Shown: positions 8,674 through 17,294, counted from the first letter of the stretch. The stretch: 64,000 bases of DNA from Bradyrhizobium sp. CB1650 (GCF_029761915.1 NZ_CP121695.1:4989501-5053500); one strand, 5' to 3'. Numbers and translations are program-made. Notes: a model not told the origin generated them from the letters alone.

Positions 8674-9759
8674 ATGTCTGCTGCGCTGGGCCTGAAGGCC
8701 AGGCCGATTGCGAACGGAACCGCTGAGCCCGCTGACGATGATTCCGACATCTCCGCGCTGATCAACCGCCTGACCGCGGAGGTCAACCAGATCGCGGTCG
8801 ACAAGACCAAGTCGATCCAGCAGATCACCAACCAGATGAAGATGCTGGCGCTGAATGCACTGATCGAAAGCTCGCGCGCCGGCGCGCAAGGTGCGGGCTT
8901 CGCGGTGGTGGCGCAGGAGGTGCGTGGCGTCGGCCAGCAGGTCGAGACCATCGCGCGCGAGCTCGAGACCCAGCTCACAAAACGCACCGGCGATCTCGTC
9001 GCCTCGATCGAGCGGATGAGCCAGCGCTCGCGCGGCGAGCGCATGGTCGATCTCTCGCTCAACGCCATCGAGCTGATCGACCGCAACCTCTATGAGCGCA
9101 CCTGCGACGTGCGCTGGTGGGCGACCGACTCCGCCGTGGTCGATTGTGCGGCCTCGCCGAGCGCTGCCGCGGTCACGCACGCCTCGCAGCGCCTGGGCGT
9201 GATCCTTGGCGCCTACACAGTCTATCTCGACCTCTGGCTCTGCGACCTCGACGGCAACGTCATCGCCAACGGTCGCGCCGACCGCTTTCGCGTGATCGGC
9301 CAGAACGTCGCCGGCACGAAGTGGTTTCGCGAGGCCCGCTCCTTGCGCTCCGGCGACGATTATGTCGCTGGGGACGTCGAGACCCAGCCGCTGCTCGGCA
9401 ATGCGCAGGTCGCAACCTACTGCGCCAGCGTGCGTGCCGGCGGCCAGGCCAACGGCGCGCCGATCGGTGTGCTCGCCATCCATTTCGACTGGGAGCCGCA
9501 GGCCCGCGCCATCGTCCAGGGCGTGCGGCTCGGCGATGCCGACAAGGCGCGCGTGCTGCTGGTCGACTCGCATTTGCGCGTGATCGCGTCTTCCGACGGC
9601 CAGGGCATCCTTTCCGAGCGCATAACGCTCTCGCTGAACGGCCAGCGCTCCGGCTTCTATCACGACCGTTCGGGGGCGCTGGTCGCCTTTCACGCCACGC
9701 TGGGCTACGAGACCTATCGGGGCTTGGGCTGGTACGGCGTGATCGTCTGCGGGCCCTGA
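8674..9759 (+). CDS. soluble MCP signalling-tip protein with C-terminal Cache-like sensor domain
   Basis: 361 residues from the ATG at 8674. Residues about 25-100 match the conserved hairpin tip of methyl-accepting chemotaxis proteins (LALNALIESSRAGAQGAGFAVVAQEVR), the region that contacts CheA/CheW. Residues about 150-360 resemble a Cache (PDC) ligand-binding domain (LWLCDLDGNVIANGR, GTKWFREA, GDDYVAGDV). No transmembrane segment or signal peptide is visible, so the sensor is predicted to be cytoplasmic and the domain order is inverted relative to classical MCPs. It may feed cytoplasmic or metabolic signals to a chemosensory array. No che genes are nearby. Confidence 0.85.
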   Translation: MSAALGLKARPIANGTAEPADDDSDISALINRLTAEVNQIAVDKTKSIQQITNQMKMLALNALIESSRAGAQGAGFAVVAQEVRGVGQQVETIARELETQLTKRTGDLVASIERMSQRSRGERMVDLSLNAIELIDRNLYERTCDVRWWATDSAVVDCAASPSAAAVTHASQRLGVILGAYTVYLDLWLCDLDGNVIANGRADRFRVIGQNVAGTKWFREARSLRSGDDYVAGDVETQPLLGNAQVATYCASVRAGGQANGAPIGVLAIHFDWEPQARAIVQGVRLGDADKARVLLVDSHLRVIASSDGQGILSERITLSLNGQRSGFYHDRSGALVAFHATLGYETYRGLGWYGVIVCGP

Positions 9760-9813
9760 GTCCGACCTGCCAGTGCGAAAAGCCGGCCGGTTCGGTGCCC
9801 AACCAAAAATCTG

Positions 9814-9845
9814 AAAAACAACCCCATGCAAAGTAGCACGGGGCT
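9814..9845 (-). terminator. probable Rho-independent terminator of the cupin operon
   Basis: On the minus strand CCCCGTGC and GCATGGGG form an 8-bp stem (one G.T pair) with a 6-nt loop, followed by TTGTTTTTC. It lies about 165 nt beyond the cupin stop codon at 10010 and reads in the direction of that operon. The hairpin may be part of a wider dispersed repeat that continues to about 9917. Confidence 0.5.
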
Positions 9846-9887
9846 GTCGGCGCAGCACGTTGCGCTCGATCAATCCGTTTGACACGT

Positions 9888-9917
9888 CGGGCAAAACACC
9901 GGCAAGCTGCGATCATC
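9888..9917. repeat. 30-bp dispersed repeat, copy 1
   Basis: CGGGCAAAACACCGGC followed by a short variable part and CTGCGATCATC. A second copy with 28 of 30 identical bases is at 14221-14250. Both copies sit just downstream of the 3' end of a cupin gene transcribed from the minus strand. Confidence 0.7.
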
Positions 9918-10009
9918 GGGCGGTTTGCCCTCCGGGATTCCCCAAAGCGAACCTTCGTCTCCGACCGCATTTGCCTTAGAGGCAGAGACGCGGCACGCAC
10001 ACCAATTCG

Positions 10010-10513
10010 TCACTTCCGATACTGGTCGTCGCTGACCTTCTCCATCCAGTCGACGCTCTTGCCGCCGAGCGATTCCTGGATCGCGATGTGCATCATCGCC
10101 GTGGTCGCCGAGGCGCCGTGCCAGTGCTTCAATCCCGGCGGAAACCAGACGACGTCGCCTGGCCGGACCTCCTCCACGGGGCCGCCCTCGCGCTGCACCC
10201 AGCCAAGGCCCGCAGTGATGATCAGCGTCTGCCCAAGCGGATGCGTGTGCCAGGCAGTGCGGGCGCCGGGTTCGAACGTAACTTGGCCGGCGCCTACGCG
10301 GGCAGGATCCGGGGCCTGGAACAGCGGATCGATCCGGACCGTGCCGGTGAACCAATCGTCCGGCCCCTTCTGGGAGGGCCGAGACCCGTTTCTCTTGATG
10401 TCGAGGTCCATGTGAAACTCCTTCTGCGCGTCGGGCGTGAGCGCCCTCGCCCGACAAACTCCGACCGTTGCGGCAGCGCCGCCGCAGATGAGCACGCCCC
10501 TGCGCGTAATCAT
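10010..10513 (-). CDS. exported cupin-domain protein
   Basis: 167 residues, starting at the ATG at 10511-10513. The N-terminus is export-like with a twin-arginine flavour ([18 protein letters not shown]). The cupin core shows AWHTHPLGQ, then GDVVWFPPG and KHWHGAS, so the usual His/His/His metal ligands are present. Homologues occur next to carboxymuconolactone-decarboxylase-like proteins and are often annotated as quercetin-2,3-dioxygenase-like or simply cupin. It is the last gene of a three-gene operon (MFS, CMD-like, cupin), 13 nt after the CMD-like gene. The reaction is unknown. Confidence 0.85.
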   Translation of the reverse strand: MITRRGVLICGGAAATVGVCRARALTPDAQKEFHMDLDIKRNGSRPSQKGPDDWFTGTVRIDPLFQAPDPARVGAGQVTFEPGARTAWHTHPLGQTLIITAGLGWVQREGGPVEEVRPGDVVWFPPGLKHWHGASATTAMMHIAIQESLGGKSVDWMEKVSDDQYRK

Positions 10514-10526
10514 CGCACCACCCGGT

Positions 10527-11312
10527 TCAACGCGGGCGCTTTTCGATGACGTCCTTGACGACCGGCGCCGCGGAGAACGCGTTGGGCCAGCCAGCATAGA
10601 ACGCAAGATGCCCGAGCACCTCGCCAGCTTCTTCCGCGGTCAATCCGTTGTCCATCGCTCGGTTCAGGTGGTAGGTGATCTGCGCAACCTGGCCGGTTGC
10701 GATGAGAGCGCTCACCGTGACCAGACTGCGATCGCGCGGAGCAAGCGCAGGTCTCAGCCAGAGGTCCCGGAACAGCACATCGGTCGTGTACTGGACGAGG
10801 CTCGGCGTGATTTGGTCGAACTGCTCTCCGACACGACTTGCCCGCTGTTTCTCCGCGGCCTCATCGAGCGGAAGCTGCGGTCCCGATGCCGTCGGGAGCT
10901 GGTCGGCACCGATGTTGCGGCTCTTGAAGACGTCCCTTGCCGCCGGGATTGCATCCATCGCGTTCGCCCAACCGGTGTAAAAAGCGAGGTGTGTGATGAC
11001 CTCGGATATCTCGGCCGGCTTCACGCCGTTGTCGAGCGCGAGACCGAAATATTGCGGCAGCTCGACGGTTTGATTGCGCGCGATGAGCGCGGCGGCTGTG
11101 ACGATGCTGCGATCTCGAGGGGAGAGACCGGGTCGTTTCCACAGATCGCCTTGAACAATTTTCTGAGCGTAATTCTCGAGTGCGGGCGCGACGGCGCGAA
11201 TGTCATCCGATTTCGACATGCGATTTGCTCCTTCGATGGGCCTCTGTTCCGCCGCGGCCGCGCCGCCAGCGATCAGGCAGAACGAAATCAAGCTCGCTGC
11301 GAGCAATCTCAT
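10527..11312 (-). CDS. exported, duplicated carboxymuconolactone-decarboxylase-like protein
   Basis: 261 residues from the ATG at 11312, which overlaps the MFS stop codon as ATGA. Residues 1-21 are a Sec-type signal ([19 protein letters not shown]). Two CMD modules follow in tandem: one around [18 protein letters not shown]...[12 protein letters not shown] and one around [18 protein letters not shown]...[12 protein letters not shown]. Neither has the CxxC of AhpD, so it is closer to the true decarboxylase/lactonase branch or a non-redox relative. An alternative internal start at MSKSDD would give a cytoplasmic protein. The neighbouring exported cupin supports a periplasmic pair. Confidence 0.82.
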   Translation of the reverse strand: MRLLAASLISFCLIAGGAAAAEQRPIEGANRMSKSDDIRAVAPALENYAQKIVQGDLWKRPGLSPRDRSIVTAAALIARNQTVELPQYFGLALDNGVKPAEISEVITHLAFYTGWANAMDAIPAARDVFKSRNIGADQLPTASGPQLPLDEAAEKQRASRVGEQFDQITPSLVQYTTDVLFRDLWLRPALAPRDRSLVTVSALIATGQVAQITYHLNRAMDNGLTAEEAGEVLGHLAFYAGWPNAFSAAPVVKDVIEKRPR

Positions 11313-12517
11313 TGCGGAGATCCTTCCACGGTTTCGGGATGCGCTATCAACCACCATGCAACAAGCGCGGCGCAGAGGACGGTCAGGGCGCTGGCGAGAA
11401 ACACGACATTCAGCCTCGCACCGGTCGCAAGCAGTCCAAGCGCGGGACTCGCCAGACCTTGGGCGAAGTCGAGAAAGGCGGTGTAGGCTCCCATGGCCAG
11501 CCCGCGGCTTTGTGCCGGCACGCGGCGCACCGCCTCGACACCGAAGCCCGGATAGACCAGCGAGAAACCGAAGCCGGTGAGCGCGGCCCCCGCCAACGCC
11601 ATCTCGGGTCGAACGGCCAGCCAGATCAGCGCCTGGCCGACGGCTTCGATCACCGCGCAGACCAGCGCGACCTTCGCGCCGCCGACTGCATCGGCCACGT
11701 GACTGAAGAATACCCGCGCCAGGATGAAAGCGACTGCGTAAGCGGTGTAGGCAAGCCATCCGTCGGCCCATCCGCGGTGCGCGAACAGGATGGCGACGAA
11801 CGTCGTCACCGCCCCGAAGCCTACGCTGCCAAGCGCCGCACCAAAGCCGGGCATCCACACGGCACCGATCACCTTGGCGAACGAGAGGCGGGCCTGGCGC
11901 ACCGGAGCGATTGCGGGAAGCTGCGCGACGAGCAGCAGCGTAAGCAACGGAGCCGCCGTGGTAACGACTGCGATCGCAGCGAAGCCGTAGGCGGCGTAGA
12001 GCGCAGAACCGGCCGGCGCGCCGATCGCGAAGGCCGCAAACATCGCCGAGCCCACCCAGGCGATGACCTTGCCCGTGCTGCTGGTATCGGCGAGTGCCAA
12101 TCCCCAGCTCACTGCAGCCGTGATGATGAAGCTCTCCGCCCCGCCGAGCAAACCGCGCCCCAACAAGAGAATCGCGACCGAGATCAGCGGAGCCTCGGTG
12201 AAGCCGAGCGAGAGCAGGTACACAAGCCCGGAGGCCGAGGCCGCCAGCAGACCAATGACGACGCCGCGCTTCACTCCTCGGCTATCCGAGAGGTGGCCCG
12301 CCCACGGTCGCGCGACCAGCGAGGCCCCGAACTGACTGCCCGCGACGAGACCAACCACGAACGTGCCCAGCCCCAATCCGTCGTGCACGTGAAGCGGAAG
12401 GACCGGCATCGCGATGCCGATGACGAGAAAGGCGACGAAGACCACCACCATGACGGGCAGCAAAGTCGCTGCAAAACGAGAGCCTGCGACCGGCTCCTGC
12501 ATGGCCGTTACCGACAT
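11309..12517 (-). CDS. MFS transporter
   Basis: 402 residues with about twelve hydrophobic segments; the typical MFS loop 2-3 motif appears as SLVARPWAGHLSDSRGVKRG. The protein resembles arabinose-efflux (AraJ/YhhS-type) permeases. It is the first gene of an operon with a CMD-like and a cupin protein, transcribed away from a LysR regulator, which suggests uptake or efflux of the small molecule processed by the two exported proteins. Its stop codon overlaps the next start by four bases, indicating translational coupling. Confidence 0.9.
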   Translation of the reverse strand: MSVTAMQEPVAGSRFAATLLPVMVVVFVAFLVIGIAMPVLPLHVHDGLGLGTFVVGLVAGSQFGASLVARPWAGHLSDSRGVKRGVVIGLLAASASGLVYLLSLGFTEAPLISVAILLLGRGLLGGAESFIITAAVSWGLALADTSSTGKVIAWVGSAMFAAFAIGAPAGSALYAAYGFAAIAVVTTAAPLLTLLLVAQLPAIAPVRQARLSFAKVIGAVWMPGFGAALGSVGFGAVTTFVAILFAHRGWADGWLAYTAYAVAFILARVFFSHVADAVGGAKVALVCAVIEAVGQALIWLAVRPEMALAGAALTGFGFSLVYPGFGVEAVRRVPAQSRGLAMGAYTAFLDFAQGLASPALGLLATGARLNVVFLASALTVLCAALVAWWLIAHPETVEGSPQ

Positions 12518-12744
12518 GGCGCATCAAAGCTCCTGCCGGATCGACCGATTGAGCAACTCGTACCGCGCGGCAGGTTCGCCGATCCCGCTGCTTGGTCCCA
12601 TCTTGTCGTCGAATCCCTTGGTCATCGATCTCGGCCTTCCCAATGAGACGGCATTGCCGCCTGACGGTTGCTCCGAACCTAGGACTTCCGCTCGCGCGTG
12701 ATTAGGTGATAGATTTCGCATGCAGTCATTAGCGTGGCTTATCA

Positions 12745-13644
12745 ATGCACCGAGACGACGCGAGCGACCTCCTCGCCTTTCTTGCGGTCGCGCGGGAACG
12801 CAGCTTCACGCGTGCCGCGGCGAAGCTCGGGATGACGCAGTCCGCCTTGAGCCAGATCATCCGAAATCTGGAGGAGCGGCTCGGCGTCAGGTTGCTGAAC
12901 CGGACGACACGCAGCGTCACACCTACTCAGGCCGGAGAACGCCTGTTCGTGAGCATCGGCCCCAAGTTCAGCGAGATGGATTTGGAACTTGCTGCGCTCA
13001 GCGAACTGCGGGAAAAGCCGGCCGGAACCGTTCGCCTCACCGCGACGGAGCATGCCGCCACGGCGATTCTGCTGCCCGCGCTGGAAAAGATCCTGCCGAA
13101 GTATCCCGACATCCACGTCGAGGTGATCATCGACTACGGGCTCACCAACATCGTTGCACAGCAGGTCGATGCGGGTATTCGCCCCGGCGAACTCGTGGCC
13201 AAGGATATGATAGCTGTCCGGATCAGTCCGGATCTACGGATGGCCGTCGTGGGCGCGCCGTCCTACTTTGCCGAGCGCAAGCGGCCCAAGACGCCCCAGG
13301 ACCTGACCAGCCATCACTGCCTCAACCTTCGCCTGCCGACCCATGGCGGCAGCCTATACGCGTGGGAGTTCGAAAAGAACGGACGCGAGCTCAACGTGCG
13401 CGTCGAAGGGCAGCTCGTGTTCAATAGCGCGGGGCTCCTCCTGGAAGCAGCGCTCAGGGGCCTCGGCCTCGCCTACCTGACGGAGAGCCACGTGCAATCT
13501 CACCTCTCACAAGGACGCCTGGTGCGGGTGCTCTCGGACTGGTGTCCGCCATTCTCGGGATATCACCTCTACTATCCCAGCCGTCGCCAGGCGTCGCCGG
13601 CGTTCTCGCTGCTGGTCGAGGCGCTCCGATACCGTGGGAAATAG
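12745..13644 (+). CDS. LysR-family transcriptional regulator
   Basis: 299 residues, standard LysR layout: winged HTH at residues 1-60 (FTRAAAKLGMTQSALSQIIRNLEERLGVRLLNRTTRSVTPT), then an effector-binding periplasmic-binding-protein fold. It belongs to the large AaeR/DmlR-like subgroup judging from the HTH. It diverges from the MFS-CMD-cupin operon across a 227-nt gap and is the likely regulator of that operon, with autoregulation expected. Confidence 0.93.
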   Translation: MHRDDASDLLAFLAVARERSFTRAAAKLGMTQSALSQIIRNLEERLGVRLLNRTTRSVTPTQAGERLFVSIGPKFSEMDLELAALSELREKPAGTVRLTATEHAATAILLPALEKILPKYPDIHVEVIIDYGLTNIVAQQVDAGIRPGELVAKDMIAVRISPDLRMAVVGAPSYFAERKRPKTPQDLTSHHCLNLRLPTHGGSLYAWEFEKNGRELNVRVEGQLVFNSAGLLLEAALRGLGLAYLTESHVQSHLSQGRLVRVLSDWCPPFSGYHLYYPSRRQASPAFSLLVEALRYRGK

Positions 13645-13691
13645 CTGGAAGCCCGGCGACAAGCTCGCCTAAGGTTGGAAAGACGCAAACA

Positions 13692-14102
13692 TCAGCCCTG
13701 CGGAAGATCCCCGAAGACCTCGACCAAGCGAAAGCGCTCGCACATGAGCATCATGTCCTCGCTGAATCGCCCGAGCCGGCCGAAATAGGCCCGATGGGCG
13801 TTACGCCAATAGGCCAAGCTCCGATCGCCTTCTCCCTCATCATACGCAAAGGCGGCGTCGACCTCATGGAAGCGCCGATACGTTACTTCGGTGCTTTCGA
13901 TAACACAGCGCGGTTCTCCACGTCCGTCGAGCACGACCCAGCGCTCACCGGGCGTAGAGGTGTTCGGCTCGTCCTCCGTGCTGCAAGTCGCGGTCTTGAT
14001 GCCCTTGATGACAAGCTCGAGGAGCTCATCCGCGAGCGCGGGACTGTCGCCGAACGCAAACGTTCGGAGCTGTTGATACCGTTCAGGGACCCGCTCGTTC
14101 AT
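13692..14102 (-). CDS. ASCH-domain protein
   Basis: 136 residues comprising one ASCH domain, a PUA-like beta-barrel: GIKTATCSTEDE near residue 35, GERWVVLDGRGEPRCVIEST, and the C-terminal DMMLMCERFRLVEVF. ASCH proteins bind RNA or modified nucleosides; one characterised member, YqfB of E. coli, is an amidohydrolase of N4-acetylcytidine. This one is longer and belongs to the RRM-like ASCH group of unknown function. It is convergent with the LysR gene and has no clear operon partner. Confidence 0.88.
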   Translation of the reverse strand: MNERVPERYQQLRTFAFGDSPALADELLELVIKGIKTATCSTEDEPNTSTPGERWVVLDGRGEPRCVIESTEVTYRRFHEVDAAFAYDEGEGDRSLAYWRNAHRAYFGRLGRFSEDMMLMCERFRLVEVFGDLPQG

Positions 14103-14220
14103 GGTTTTCCGCCGCCTTCACGTCACCTCGCAGCCACGCAGGGTCGCGTCGCTCGGGTGCAAAGGAACGTTGTCGAAATTGGTGATTGCGCGCAAGACGC
14201 CAGTCGAACGGCCCGCCGCA

Positions 14221-14250
14221 CGGGCAAAACACCGGCGACCTGCGATCATC
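14221..14250. repeat. 30-bp dispersed repeat, copy 2
   Basis: Begins CGGGCAAAACACCGGC and ends CTGCGATCATC, with 28 of 30 bases identical to 9888-9917. It lies between the ASCH gene and the 3' end of the ChrR-like cupin gene. Confidence 0.7.
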
Positions 14251-14304
14251 ACGCCGCTCGCGCCAGAAGCCGCCGCCCGTTACGAGCCGATCTCTCGATC
14301 GACT

Positions 14305-14982
14305 TCACGGCATTCGGCAGACGTCCGGATGCATCAGCGGCGCGTCCTTCACCCAGACTCTTGCCCCCTCAGGACCGGAGACGGCACGCAACGCTTCGCC
14401 CGGCGGCAAGCGGATCCAGCCTTGCGATGTCAGCATCTGATCGCCGATCGACAAGCTTCCCGCCAGAACGAGCGCTTCAAGCCCGCGCGCGTTCTCGATC
14501 ATGACCGTCCTGCCGGGCATCCAGCTCTCGATGCGCACGCTCTCGTGACCGTCGTCGAACAATTCGATCGCGCTCGCCGCGCCCGATGTCGGCGCCAAGG
14601 GGCGACCTTCCGCTGGCCGCCGCACGATCTGGTTGCGATCATCGTCCCGGAACTGCCAAAGACGGACGAAGATCGTGCAGCCGTCCTTCGATGCGGGAAC
14701 GTGCGAGGTCCCGGGCGGGTTGCGGAAGTAGCTGCCCGCCGGATAGTCGCCATGCTCGTCCTGGAAGACGCCGTCGAGAACGACGATCTCCTCGCCGCCG
14801 CCATGGGTGTGACGGGGGAACGCGCTATGCGGCGCATACCGCACAATCGACGTGGCGCGCGCCACCTCGTCGCCGATGCGGAACAGCATGCGCCGCTCGA
14901 CGCCGGGTGCCGGGCTTGCTTTCCACGGGAGCTGTGCGGCGTGGACGATCACCGGAACCGTCAGATCATCATTGATGCGCAT
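14305..14982 (-). CDS. ChrR-like double-cupin protein
   Basis: 225 residues with two cupin-like halves. The first carries the metal motif in FPRHTHGGGEEIVVLDG and the later GSYFRNPPGTSHVP; the second half is a degenerate cupin (IENARGLEALVLAGSL...GWIRLPPG). This resembles the C-terminal cupin of the ChrR anti-sigma factor, but the N-terminal zinc-binding anti-sigma domain is missing, so a direct role in sigma control is not supported. No ECF sigma gene is adjacent. The function may be metal-dependent oxidation of a small molecule. Confidence 0.82.
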   Translation of the reverse strand: MRINDDLTVPVIVHAAQLPWKASPAPGVERRMLFRIGDEVARATSIVRYAPHSAFPRHTHGGGEEIVVLDGVFQDEHGDYPAGSYFRNPPGTSHVPASKDGCTIFVRLWQFRDDDRNQIVRRPAEGRPLAPTSGAASAIELFDDGHESVRIESWMPGRTVMIENARGLEALVLAGSLSIGDQMLTSQGWIRLPPGEALRAVSGPEGARVWVKDAPLMHPDVCRMP

Positions 14983-15338
14983 TGCGTTCCTCCATCATGG
15001 ACGACCTTGCATGTATCCTTCTACGTGGTTGGCAAGAAGAGCCTCGACAACGACATGATCGCCGGATTCACGCAGGCGATCACGACTGCGCGCAGGGACA
15101 TTTTGCCCGAATGGCCGATTGTCGCGCAATCGGGCCGGACACGCGGAGCCAAATCCGTGAGCCAGAAGGACCCGAGCAGGGTTGCAAGGGCGGCCTCAAC
15201 CTGGAGCATTTTTCGGCAAGTCAGGTCCGTTTCAGGCAAGAGCTTGCCCCATTGCACGAATACAATGCGCTTCATGTCAGCTTCACTGACGTGGGAGCGT
15301 GACGACCAGTTTCTCGTAAATTGCTGAGGAGAGATGCC
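14983..15338. other. 356-nt divergent intergenic region
   Basis: This gap separates the ChrR-like cupin (minus) from the NmrA-like reductase (plus) and must hold both promoters. A strong ribosome-binding site (GAGGAGA) precedes the reductase start. At 15001-15170 the plus strand encodes a stretch that resembles the C-terminal part of TAXI-type TRAP solute receptors; see the separate entry. No other supported gene was found. Confidence 0.6.
15001..15170 (+). pseudogene. possible relic of a TAXI-family TRAP solute-binding protein
   Basis: In frame from 15001 the translation includes SFYVVGKKSLDNDMIAGFTQ and then AITTARRDILPEWP. From memory this resembles the last beta-strand/helix pair of TAXI solute-binding subunits (vxRksLdddtvxxftxxLfxxR). 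No start codon with a ribosome-binding site, no N-terminal domain and no TRAP permease gene are nearby, so if real it is a truncated remnant. The similarity rests on recall only and could be accidental. Confidence 0.25.
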
Positions 15339-16082
15339 ATGAAGATTGTCGTGATCGGCGGGACCGGATTGATCGGATCCAAGCTCGTGGCGAAGCTCAA
15401 TCAGCAAGGCCACGAGGCGGTGGCAGCCTCGCCAAGATCGGGCGTGAACGCCGTGACCGGGGAAGGCCTGACTGAGGCGCTGGCTGGCGCGGAGATCGTC
15501 GTCGACGTCGCCAATGCGCCGTCCTGGGAGCCTGCCGCCGTGCTCGAATTCTTCGAGCGTTCGAGCCACAACCTCGTCGCGACCGAGGCCACGGCAGGTG
15601 TCAAGCATCACGTCGCACTGTCGATCGTAGGGACTGACCGCTCGCCCGAAATCGCCTATTTTCGTGCCAAGCTCGCCCAGGAGACCATCGTCAAGGCATC
15701 TTCGGTCCCCTACTCGATCGTCCGCGCCACCCAGTTCTTTGAATTCCTCGGCGCCATTGGCGAAGCGGGTGCGGTTGGGGGCAATATCGTCGTTCCCTCG
15801 GCGCTGTTTCAGCCGATCGCGGCTGACGACGTGGTCGATTGTCTCGCGGAGGTCGCAACGGGGCGGCCGCTGAACGGCACGATCGATCTTGCCGGGCCTG
15901 AGAAGGCTCCCTTCAATGAATTCGTTGCGCGCCGCCTGAAAGCGTCCGGCGACAGCCGTCTGGTGGTGGGAGACCCCAGCGCACAGTATTACGGCGCGCC
16001 CATTGACGACACGTCACTCAACCCGCGCGGCGAGGCGCGGCTCGGCAAAACACCGCTCGCAACATGGCTCGCGCGAGTCTGA
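15339..16082 (+). CDS. NmrA-like / atypical SDR NAD(P)-binding protein
   Basis: 247 residues from the ATG at 15339, chosen for the GAGGAGA ribosome-binding site. The N-terminal Rossmann motif is VVIGGTGLIGSKLV. The tyrosine-lysine pair of classical SDRs is not in the usual place (IAYFRAKLAQE is the nearest, with YFRAK). The C-terminal part (GRPLNGTIDLAGPEKAPFNEF) is typical of NmrA/TMR-like reductases. Such proteins act as quinone or flavin reductases or as redox sensors; the substrate is unknown. Confidence 0.88.
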   Translation: MKIVVIGGTGLIGSKLVAKLNQQGHEAVAASPRSGVNAVTGEGLTEALAGAEIVVDVANAPSWEPAAVLEFFERSSHNLVATEATAGVKHHVALSIVGTDRSPEIAYFRAKLAQETIVKASSVPYSIVRATQFFEFLGAIGEAGAVGGNIVVPSALFQPIAADDVVDCLAEVATGRPLNGTIDLAGPEKAPFNEFVARRLKASGDSRLVVGDPSAQYYGAPIDDTSLNPRGEARLGKTPLATWLARV

Positions 16083-16114
16083 GATCGGAGCGTGGCAGCC
16101 GACAGGCGCTCGCA

Positions 16115-17152
16115 TCATCCAGGGCGATCCACGAACGCGACCGGCGTACCTTTTGCGACGCTGCCCGCGACCCGTTCGGCGTCCCAGTTGGTGAGACGCA
16201 CGCAGCCGTGGGATTCCGCCTTGGAGATCTTGCCCGGTGAAGGCGTACCGTGAATGCCGTAGCCTTCGGCGGACAGGTTGATCCATACCGTGCCGACCGG
16301 ATTGTTCGGACCTGGCTTGATGGTGAAGGGCCTGCGGGAACGGACGTCCTTGAAGTGATAAGCGGGATTGTAGCGATAGTGCGGATTGCGGCTGATCTCC
16401 GTGACCTTCAGGGTGCCCGAAGGCGACGGCTTTTCTTCGCTTCCGACGGTCGCCGGATAGAATCCGATCAGCGCATTTGACTTGTCGAACAGCTTTACCG
16501 TCTGCCGGCTCTTGTCGATCTCGACCCTGTCGGCCTTGGCAGGCGCACCGCCTCCGCCGGCAGTGTCTACCACGACGATGCCGTCGCCGGCGCGATCGAA
16601 GTGGCGCCCGGGGTTGAGCGCCGCCAATAGCTGCTCGCTCATGTGAAATTTCTCGGCCAATGCTTCGCGCGGACTGGTGAAGCCGAGCTTCGGGATATTC
16701 TTCATGTCCTCCATCTTCGACGGAAGCTTGTGCAGGAACGGGCCGGCGACGTCCTGTCCAGTGATGGTGTAGCTCGCCGTCACCGGTCGGTCATCGACCG
16801 CCAGCGCTTTCCAGACGTCCTCCGTCAAAGCGTCCGAGCTCGGCAACTGCTGCGCTTCGGCATAGGCCCTCAGCGCCTTCTTCGCGTTCTCTCCGAACTT
16901 GCCGTCGATCTCGCCGGGCGAGAAGCGCGCCCGGTCCAGAAGTACCTGCAGCCGGACGCCCGCCGCCGTCGGCTTCTCGTTCGACAGCGTCTTCTTCGAC
17001 GGCTGCGAGGACTCAATGGCGGCTGCATTCATCTCGGCGGCGGACGCAGGCGCGGCCATCAGGGCGAAGGCCAGAAGGATGCTGACTTGCCGGGCGCGAT
17101 GGACGGACCAAGCGGAATTCGCCGCCGTTCCTCGCGAACCGTCATCGACCAT
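16115..17152 (-). CDS. L,D-transpeptidase (YkuD) with N-terminal peptidoglycan-binding domain
   Basis: 345 residues. A signal sequence (QVSILLAFALMAAPASA) is followed by a PG_binding_1-like module (about residues 65-115: LLDRARFSPGEIDGKFGENAKKALRAYAEAQQ). The YkuD catalytic domain spans about 205-340 and carries YGIHGTPSPG and the active-site SHGCVRLTNWD. The enzyme forms 3-3 cross-links in peptidoglycan or attaches proteins to it through its catalytic cysteine, in the periplasm. It is transcribed alone, convergent with the NmrA-like gene. Confidence 0.94.
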   Translation of the reverse strand: MVDDGSRGTAANSAWSVHRARQVSILLAFALMAAPASAAEMNAAAIESSQPSKKTLSNEKPTAAGVRLQVLLDRARFSPGEIDGKFGENAKKALRAYAEAQQLPSSDALTEDVWKALAVDDRPVTASYTITGQDVAGPFLHKLPSKMEDMKNIPKLGFTSPREALAEKFHMSEQLLAALNPGRHFDRAGDGIVVVDTAGGGGAPAKADRVEIDKSRQTVKLFDKSNALIGFYPATVGSEEKPSPSGTLKVTEISRNPHYRYNPAYHFKDVRSRRPFTIKPGPNNPVGTVWINLSAEGYGIHGTPSPGKISKAESHGCVRLTNWDAERVAGSVAKGTPVAFVDRPG

Positions 17153-17294
17153 GTTCCAGCTCCGAGATGGAGACGTTCATCGGGATGGCAACTCGGTTCG
17201 ACGGCGGAAGTTTCCAATTTTTCCCGAAAGTCCGAAAGCTGGCGGCGGGGCGAGCGCCGCCATCAAGCACGTGCCATCCCCGCATTCATCTAGA

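Noticed and set aside
8452..9894. 480-codon minus-strand frame opposite the MCP-like gene
   Set aside because: Shadow frame; composition is dominated by Arg, Asp and His and no motif is visible.
12524..12625. 33-codon minus-strand ORF just upstream of the MFS gene
   Set aside because: No convincing ribosome-binding site, no recognised homology and no amino-acid run of the leader-peptide kind; length is compatible with chance.
13542..14504. 320-codon plus-strand frame overlapping the ASCH and cupin genes
   Set aside because: Antisense shadow; the minus-strand frames encode recognisable domains.
14305..14982. ChrR anti-sigma factor controlling an ECF sigma factor
   Set aside because: The zinc-binding anti-sigma N-terminal domain is absent and no sigma gene is adjacent, so only a ChrR-like cupin is claimed.
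14101..15327. 408-codon plus-strand frame across the cupin region
   Set aside because: Mostly the antisense of the ChrR-like cupin gene, which has clear cupin motifs. Only the piece at 15001-15170 was kept, as a doubtful relic.
16046..16066. GGCAAAACACCGCTCGC resembling the 30-bp repeat
   Set aside because: It is inside the NmrA-like coding sequence and matches the repeat over only about 12 bases, as expected by chance.
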